This document shows positions 59,269-64,000 of a stretch of DNA of 64,000 nt, piece after piece (position 1 is the first letter of the stretch; every line of letters begins with the position of its first letter). Below the pieces are notes generated by a model. The model had not been told where the DNA came from. It made no database searches and worked only from the letters and a program-made list of their open reading frames with translations. Both the position numbers and the translations under genes were made by a program. Origin of the DNA: an uncultured beta proteobacterium (GTDB lineage: Bacteria; Pseudomonadota; Gammaproteobacteria; Burkholderiales; Burkholderiaceae); NCBI GenBank assembly GCA_903826775.1, contig CAIKFU010000104.1, positions 51,686 through 115,685 on the forward strand, in the 5' to 3' direction.

Positions 59269-59802
59269 TTACTTCTTCTTGGTTTCTTTCAGATGCACGA
59301 CTTCGTCAACATAACGAACGCCTTTGCCCTTATAAGGCTCTGGTGATCGATAAGCGCGAACCTCTGCTGCAACCTGGCCAACTTGCTGCTTGTTGGAGCC
59401 CTTGATGATGATTTCAGTTTGCGATGGCGTTTCAGCCTTTACACCCTTTGGAAGCGTGTAAATAATGTCATGCGAAAAGCCTAACTGCAATTTCAATGTA
59501 TCGCCTTGAGCTTGTGCGCGATAACCCACGCCTACTAGGCTTAACTTACGCTCAAAACCCTGTGTTACACCGATAACCATATTGTTAACCAATGCACGCG
59601 TGGTTCCTGAAAGCGCGCCTGCTTCTGGTGAATTATTTTTTAACTCAACAGTCAGTACGCCATCGGCTTGCTGCAAACCAACTGCTGGGTGCAAATTGTG
59701 GCTCAAAGTTCCTAATGGGCCTTTAACGGTGATTACTGCGCCGTTTATATTGATCTCCGCACCTTTTGGTACTGAAATTGGGGTTTTTCCGACTCGGGAC
59801 AT
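59269..59802 (-). CDS. rplF: 50S ribosomal protein L6
   Basis: 177 residues from ATG 59802 ([17 protein letters not shown]). An AAGGAG ribosome site lies directly upstream, and the frame beyond it runs into rpsH, so the longer reading is rejected. Two L6 repeats are visible; the C-terminal [21 protein letters not shown] is typical. Confidence 0.98.
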   Translation of the reverse strand: MSRVGKTPISVPKGAEININGAVITVKGPLGTLSHNLHPAVGLQQADGVLTVELKNNSPEAGALSGTTRALVNNMVIGVTQGFERKLSLVGVGYRAQAQGDTLKLQLGFSHDIIYTLPKGVKAETPSQTEIIIKGSNKQQVGQVAAEVRAYRSPEPYKGKGVRYVDEVVHLKETKKK

Positions 59803-59812
59803 ATGGCTCTCC

Positions 59813-60208
59813 TTAGGCGACGTAGCAAATAACTTCGCCACCCACGCCAATTGCGCGAGCTTTGCGATCAGTCATGACGCCTTGTGGTGTTGAAATAATT
59901 GCCACACCCAAACCATTCATCACTTCAGGAATATCGTGCCGACCTTTGTATACCCTAAGGCTAGGCGTTGATACACGCTGAATACGCTCGATGACCGGGC
60001 GACCAGCATAGTACTTGAGTTCTATATTCAAGACTGGCTTGGCTTCTTCGCCTTTAATTTCAAAACCATCGATATAGCCTTCATCTTTCAAGACTTTTGC
60101 AATGGCAACTTTAATTTTTGATGACGGCATGATAACCATCGGCTTCTGCACCGCTTGCGCGTTGCGAATCCGGGTCAACATGTCGGCGATTGGATCGCTG
60201 ATACTCAT
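59813..60208 (-). CDS. rpsH: 30S ribosomal protein S8
   Basis: 131 residues; [18 protein letters not shown] and the C-terminal [22 protein letters not shown]. In E. coli S8 also represses the spc operon at rplE; I did not establish the matching mRNA structure here. Confidence 0.98.
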   Translation of the reverse strand: MSISDPIADMLTRIRNAQAVQKPMVIMPSSKIKVAIAKVLKDEGYIDGFEIKGEEAKPVLNIELKYYAGRPVIERIQRVSTPSLRVYKGRHDIPEVMNGLGVAIISTPQGVMTDRKARAIGVGGEVICYVA

Positions 60209-60232
60209 GAGTTCTCCTAATTCTTTCGCCGC

Positions 60233-60538
60233 TTACCAGCTGGCCTTGGTTAAACCGGGGATTTCGCCACGAAAGGCGATTTCACGAATCTTGCTACGAG
60301 CCAAACCAAACTTACGGAATGTGCCACGTGGACGACCGGTTAATGAACAACGATTCCTTTGACGAATCGGGCTTGCATTACGTGGTAGAGCCTGCATTTT
60401 TAAACGTGCTTCATAGCGCTCTTCATCGCTTCTCGAGGTATCAGCAATGATGGCCTTGAGCTCTGCACGCTTTGCAGCGTATTTTTCTACACACTTGGCG
60501 CGCTTATTCTCGCGCTCAATTAGGGATAGTTTTGCCAC
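60233..60538 (-). CDS. rpsN: 30S ribosomal protein S14
   Basis: 101 residues, the long zinc-free form (no CxxC pairs; the tail is [41 protein letters not shown]). The start codon is GTG, supported by the conserved [12 protein letters not shown] that follows. It lies 9 bp after rplE. Confidence 0.97.
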   Translation of the reverse strand: MAKLSLIERENKRAKCVEKYAAKRAELKAIIADTSRSDEERYEARLKMQALPRNASPIRQRNRCSLTGRPRGTFRKFGLARSKIREIAFRGEIPGLTKASW

Positions 60539-60547
60539 GTTAGCCTC

Positions 60548-61090
60548 TTAATTGCGGAAAGGAAATTTAAATGCTGCCAATAAAGCTTTAGCTTCTTCAT
60601 CGGTTTTAGCGGTAGTTGTAATGCTGATATTGAGGCCACGAAGTGCATCAATTTTGTCGTACTCAATTTCAGGGAAAATGATTTGCTCTTTTACCCCAAT
60701 GTTGTAATTACCGCGACCATCAAAGGCTTTGCCGGAAATTCCACGGAAATCCCTTACTCGGGGCAATGCAACCGTAACAAACCGATCTAAAAACTCATAC
60801 ATGCGTGCACCACGCAATGTAACCATGGCGCCGATTGGATAGCCCTGGCGAATTTTGAATCCGGCAATTGCTTTACGTGCTTTAGTAACGACTGGCTTTT
60901 GACCAGCTACTTTTGTTAAATCGCCAACCGCATTTTCGATAATTTTTTTATCGTTTACTGCTTCACCAAGACCCATGTTTAGAGTGATCTTGGTAATGCG
61001 TGGCACTTGCATGATGGATTTATAACCAAACTTGGTCATTAAATCGCCAACCACTTGATTCTTGTAATGTTCTTGAAAACGTGTGCTCAT
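60548..61090 (-). CDS. rplE: 50S ribosomal protein L5
   Basis: 180 residues; [40 protein letters not shown], and the 5S-binding [16 protein letters not shown] segment [19 protein letters not shown]. It lies 16 bp after rplX. Confidence 0.98.
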   Translation of the reverse strand: MSTRFQEHYKNQVVGDLMTKFGYKSIMQVPRITKITLNMGLGEAVNDKKIIENAVGDLTKVAGQKPVVTKARKAIAGFKIRQGYPIGAMVTLRGARMYEFLDRFVTVALPRVRDFRGISGKAFDGRGNYNIGVKEQIIFPEIEYDKIDALRGLNISITTTAKTDEEAKALLAAFKFPFRN

Positions 61091-61106
61091 AATTTCTCCA
61101 TACCCC

Positions 61107-61415
61107 TTATGCGCTTAATGTTGCGCCGGTAGTTTTCAAATAACGAACTTTTTTGCCTTCAACGAGCTTGATACCTACTCGCGAGGCCTTATCGTTACCA
61201 TCAACTAAAGCCACATTTGAAACGTGGATCGGCATAACCTTGTCGATCATCCCACCGGTTACACCAGTAGCAGGATTGGGTTTAACGCTCTTTTTATAAA
61301 TGTTTACGCCCTCTACAACGAGCTTGTTCTCAAGAACGGCGGTTACCGTCCCTTTTTTGCCTTTATCTCGGCCTGTCAGAACAACGACAGAATCACCTGT
61401 ACGAATTTTTTTCAT
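61107..61415 (-). CDS. rplX: 50S ribosomal protein L24
   Basis: 102 residues; the KOW motif is at [23 protein letters not shown], and [15 protein letters not shown] is conserved. It is an early 50S assembly initiator. It follows rplN by 9 bp. Confidence 0.98.
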   Translation of the reverse strand: MKKIRTGDSVVVLTGRDKGKKGTVTAVLENKLVVEGVNIYKKSVKPNPATGVTGGMIDKVMPIHVSNVALVDGNDKASRVGIKLVEGKKVRYLKTTGATLSA

Positions 61416-61424
61416 ATCAGCCTC

Positions 61425-61793
61425 TTAAATCACTTCGGGGGCGAGAGAAACGATCTTCATAAAGCGCTCGGTACGCAATTCACGAGTAACGGGCCCGAAG
61501 ATACGAGTTCCAATTGGTTCTAGTTTGGCGTTGAGCAGCACAGCAGCGTTTTGATCGAACTTAATCAATGAACCGTCTGGACGGCGCACGCCCTTAGCGG
61601 TTCTCACCACTACTGCGTTATAAATGTCACCTTTTTTTACACGGCCACGTGGAGCAGCAGATTTAACGCTGACTTTTATGACATCTCCGATACTGGCATA
61701 GCGACGCTTTGAGCCGCCCAGTACTTTGATGCATAAGACTTCACTGGCGCCAGTATTATCGGCAACCTGTAATCTACTTTCGGTCTGAATCAT
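61425..61793 (-). CDS. rplN: 50S ribosomal protein L14
   Basis: 122 residues; [39 protein letters not shown] and the C-terminal [19 protein letters not shown]. It is the first gene of the spc set and is preceded by the longest gap of the whole ribosomal cluster, which holds a promoter. Confidence 0.98.
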   Translation of the reverse strand: MIQTESRLQVADNTGASEVLCIKVLGGSKRRYASIGDVIKVSVKSAAPRGRVKKGDIYNAVVVRTAKGVRRPDGSLIKFDQNAAVLLNAKLEPIGTRIFGPVTRELRTERFMKIVSLAPEVI

Positions 61794-61914
61794 TTTTTAA
61801 TCCCCAACTTATTAGCCAAAGGCAAACAGTCTTGGTTCCGTCAATGGGTCTCTAGCAAACGCTTAAACCCGGAATTAATGAAAAACAACTTCTGTGTACT
61901 GCATACAGCCTGCT

Positions 61915-61944
61915 ATTCTACTATACAAAATAGGGATCTGGCAA
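61915..61944 (-). promoter_or_regulatory. Probable spc-operon promoter upstream of rplN
   Basis: On the minus strand TTGCCA (61939-61944), 18 bp, TAGAAT (61915-61920), each five of six to consensus. It lies in the 179-bp gap between rpsQ and rplN, where E. coli has its spc promoter, and would give a leader of about 115 nt. Confidence 0.6.
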
Positions 61945-61972
61945 TAAATTTAACCAAATCCCAAATATTGCG

Positions 61973-62242
61973 TTAAATACCTTTTGCCGTTTCAACTAGG
62001 CGAGTAACAACCCAGGCTTTAGTCCTTGAAATTGGCCTTGATTCAGCAATTTCAACGGTATCCCCCATCTTGTACTGACCAGCTTCATCATGTGCATGGT
62101 ATTTTTTTGAATGGCCAACATACTTGCCATAAAGCGCATGTTTTACTTGACGCTCAACTAGCACGGTTACGGTTTTTTGCATTTTGTCACTAACAACACG
62201 ACCAATTAAGGTCCGACGCAAGGGTTTAGCGGATTCTGTCAT
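61973..62242 (-). CDS. rpsQ: 30S ribosomal protein S17
   Basis: 89 residues; [45 protein letters not shown] is diagnostic. It is the last gene of the S10 operon, 9 bp after rpmC. Confidence 0.98.
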   Translation of the reverse strand: MTESAKPLRRTLIGRVVSDKMQKTVTVLVERQVKHALYGKYVGHSKKYHAHDEAGQYKMGDTVEIAESRPISRTKAWVVTRLVETAKGI

Positions 62243-62251
62243 ATCCCTTCC

Positions 62252-62446
62252 TTATTTCTGTGCAGTCTTTTGGGTGATAAAAGTCTTTACACGAGCAATA
62301 TCGCGCTTAACTTTACCCAATTGGCTGGTATTTTGGAGTTGCTGAGTACCCTTTTGCATGCGAAGCTTAAAACTGGTCTTTAACAGTTCTGTCAGCTCGC
62401 TGTTCAAGGCGCTCAGATCTTTTGTTTGTAAATCTTTACTTTTCAT
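62252..62446 (-). CDS. rpmC: 50S ribosomal protein L29
   Basis: 64 residues; [60 protein letters not shown] two-helix protein at the polypeptide exit that contacts trigger factor and SRP sites. It lies 14 bp after rplP. Confidence 0.97.
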   Translation of the reverse strand: MKSKDLQTKDLSALNSELTELLKTSFKLRMQKGTQQLQNTSQLGKVKRDIARVKTFITQKTAQK

Positions 62447-62460
62447 AATATCTATTCCGA

Positions 62461-62874
62461 TCAGCCTAAATGGCGAATCACAAATGTAGTCTGAATTGGC
62501 AACTTGGCTGCTGCTAATTTAAAAGCTTCGCGTGCCAGCGCCTCGTCTACTCCATCCATCTCATACAAAACTTTGCCCGGTTGAATCTCTGCAACGTAGT
62601 ACTCTGGATTGCCCTTGCCGTTACCCATTCGGACTTCGGCTGGCTTCTGTGAAATTGGCTTATCTGGGAAAATACGAATCCAAATACGGCCGCCGCGTTT
62701 AATGTGGCGCGTCATTGCTCGGCGAGCCGATTCAATTTGACGCGCTGTTAAACGACCACGTCCAACAGCCTTTAGTCCAAAATCGCCAAAAGAAACAGAG
62801 CTACCGCGTGTTGCGACACCGGTATTGCGACCTTTTTGTTCTTTACGGTATTTGCGACGCTTTGGTTGCAGCAT
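62461..62874 (-). CDS. rplP: 50S ribosomal protein L16
   Basis: 137 residues; [19 protein letters not shown] and [30 protein letters not shown], near the A site and peptidyl-transferase centre. It starts two bases after the rpsC stop. Confidence 0.98.
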   Translation of the reverse strand: MLQPKRRKYRKEQKGRNTGVATRGSSVSFGDFGLKAVGRGRLTARQIESARRAMTRHIKRGGRIWIRIFPDKPISQKPAEVRMGNGKGNPEYYVAEIQPGKVLYEMDGVDEALAREAFKLAAAKLPIQTTFVIRHLG

Positions 62875-62876
62875 GC

Positions 62877-63725
62877 TTACTCTCCTGACTTCTGCGGTTC
62901 AGCGCTTGCAACACCCTCAACGGCTTTGCGGACACGCTTAACTGCTGGTTTTATAGCCACTTTTGGCTTGTCTTCGCCGGCAGGCTTATCAGTTGCAGCA
63001 GCTCTTCGACCTGCTGGCTTACCTGGTGCACGACGACTCTTCTTGTCTTCAGATGCTGGCTCTGTTGATGGGGCGGCAATCTGAGCATCTGCTCCACGAG
63101 CCAATGTATCGCCCTTGTATACCCAAACTTTTACACCAATGATTCCATAAGTTGTTTCGGCTTCAGATGTTGCGTAATCAATGTCCGCCTTTAAGGTATG
63201 CAAAGGAACGCGTCCCTCACGATACCATTCGCGACGAGCAATTTCAGCTCCATTTAAACGGCCAGAAGACATAATTTTAATGCCTTGGGCGCCTAAACGC
63301 ATTGCACTTTGCATTGCGCGTTTCATGGCACGACGAAACATAATTCGCTTCTCAAGCTGTTGAGTTATCGAATCAGCAATCAACTGTGCATCGACTTCTG
63401 GCTTGCGAATTTCCTCAATATTTACATGCACTGGAACACCCATGCGCTTTTGAAGCTCTTTACGAAGCACTTCGATATCTTCGCCTTTTTTACCGATAAC
63501 TACACCCGGACGTGAGCTGTAAATAGTTATGCGAGCATTTTTTGCTGGACGCTCAATAATAACTTTGCTTACCGATGCATTCTTAAGTTTTTTCTTAAGA
63601 TAAATTCGGACATCAACGTCCTCTTTAAGCATTCTCGCAAAATCAGTATTGTTTGCATACCAACGTGATGTCCAATTCTTGTTTACCGAGAGTCGGAATC
63701 CGGTAGGGTTTATCTTTTGTCCCAT
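62877..63725 (-). CDS. rpsC: 30S ribosomal protein S3 with a long basic C-terminal tail
   Basis: 282 residues. The KH domain ([30 protein letters not shown]) and C-terminal S3 domain ([30 protein letters not shown]) are intact. After residue about 212 a Lys/Arg/Ala/Pro-rich extension follows ([22 protein letters not shown] and [14 protein letters not shown]), making the protein some 50 residues longer than E. coli S3. Such tails occur in betaproteobacteria and look disordered. Confidence 0.97.
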   Translation of the reverse strand: MGQKINPTGFRLSVNKNWTSRWYANNTDFARMLKEDVDVRIYLKKKLKNASVSKVIIERPAKNARITIYSSRPGVVIGKKGEDIEVLRKELQKRMGVPVHVNIEEIRKPEVDAQLIADSITQQLEKRIMFRRAMKRAMQSAMRLGAQGIKIMSSGRLNGAEIARREWYREGRVPLHTLKADIDYATSEAETTYGIIGVKVWVYKGDTLARGADAQIAAPSTEPASEDKKSRRAPGKPAGRRAAATDKPAGEDKPKVAIKPAVKRVRKAVEGVASAEPQKSGE

Positions 63726-63733
63726 AACTTTCC

Positions 63734-64000
63734 TTAATTACTCAGGGTCACGCTAATGTGACAAGTTTGTTTTTCAATTTGATTACCACGGCCTTTTGCG
63801 CGCGCTGTGAATCGCTTCAAGGAAGTGCCTTTGTCAACAATGACAGCAGATACCTTAAGTTCATCAATATCAGCACCCTTGTTATGTTCAGCATTTGCGA
63901 TCGCTGACTCCACTACTTTTTTCACAATGAAGGCAGCTTTTTTGGGGCTGAAATTCAAAATGTTCATTGCGCGTGAAATTGGCAAACCACGTATCTGGTC
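63734..64000 (-). CDS. rplV: 50S ribosomal protein L22, 5' end beyond the window
   Basis: 88 codons of the C-terminal part are present, entering at [21 protein letters not shown] and continuing through [22 protein letters not shown] to the [22 protein letters not shown] end. L22 lines the nascent-chain tunnel. The start lies past the right window edge. It overlaps nothing and sits 8 bp before rpsC. Confidence 0.97.
   Translation of the reverse strand, partial: DQIRGLPISRAMNILNFSPKKAAFIVKKVVESAIANAEHNKGADIDELKVSAVIVDKGTSLKRFTARAKGRGNQIEKQTCHISVTLSN

Overview
The window looks like a chromosomal segment of a betaproteobacterium in Burkholderiales, most likely Polynucleobacter or a close relative. 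This rests on protein character (a Burkholderia-type general porin, a short-form HisG, a split hisI and hisE, PVWY-type cytochrome b), moderate-to-low GC for the order, compact intergenic spaces, and a gene order that broadly follows the Burkholderiales pattern aroKB, gltBD, mla, murA-his, tat, petABC-sspAB, then the ribosomal operons. No 16S gene is present, so the genus is inferred.

Layout. 1-1.5 kb: an AlgX-like polysaccharide O-acetyltransferase. 1.6-5.6 kb (minus): tRNA-Thr, sspB, sspA and the cytochrome bc1 operon petABC. 5.7-7.4 kb (plus): mscL and a membrane-anchored DegS/HtrA-type protease. 7.4-10.6 kb (minus): a GltIJKL glutamate/aspartate ABC importer. 10.7-15.2 kb (plus): two tandem TPR/O-GlcNAc-transferase-like (SPINDLY-family) proteins. 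15.4-16.7 kb (minus): a porin with a strong terminator. 17-18.4 kb (plus): a Sel1-like repeat protein of unknown role. 18.4-28.7 kb (minus): tatCBA, a HIT protein, hisE, I, F, A, H, B, D and G, and murA; hisC lies in the middle but on the opposite strand. 28.7-34.5 kb (minus): BolA/IbaG, an ABC-2 exporter pair and the Mla lipid transport genes. 34.5-40.8 kb (minus): glutamate synthase gltDB. 41-41.7 kb: a single-gene HUH transposase (RAYT type) with an adjacent three-armed palindrome. 41.7-44 kb: penicillin-binding protein 1A. 44.6-46.2 kb (plus): aroK-aroB. 46.2-50.8 kb: cyaY, lptM, lysA, a cytochrome c4, engB and hemB. 50.8-52.9 kb (minus): dsbD and cutA. 53-64 kb (minus): the alpha, spc and distal S10 ribosomal operons from rplQ back to a truncated rplV.

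Most of the window is housekeeping: respiration, histidine, nitrogen and aromatic amino-acid synthesis, outer-membrane lipid asymmetry, peptidoglycan precursor and polymer synthesis, protein export and translation. The unusual content is (i) the tandem OGT-like pair with reciprocal substitutions at two active-site histidine positions and near-identical 102-bp TPR repeats, inside a block that separates tat from the degS-mscL-pet region; (ii) hisC inverted in place inside the his operon; (iii) a RAYT transposase plus palindrome directly upstream of the gltBD promoter, at what may be a rearrangement junction; (iv) a 520-bp gap between the PBP1A gene and aroK, where related genomes usually carry pilMNOPQ. 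I found no CRISPR array, phage, toxin-antitoxin or recognisable defence system. Comparisons with other genomes come from memory of the group, not from a search.
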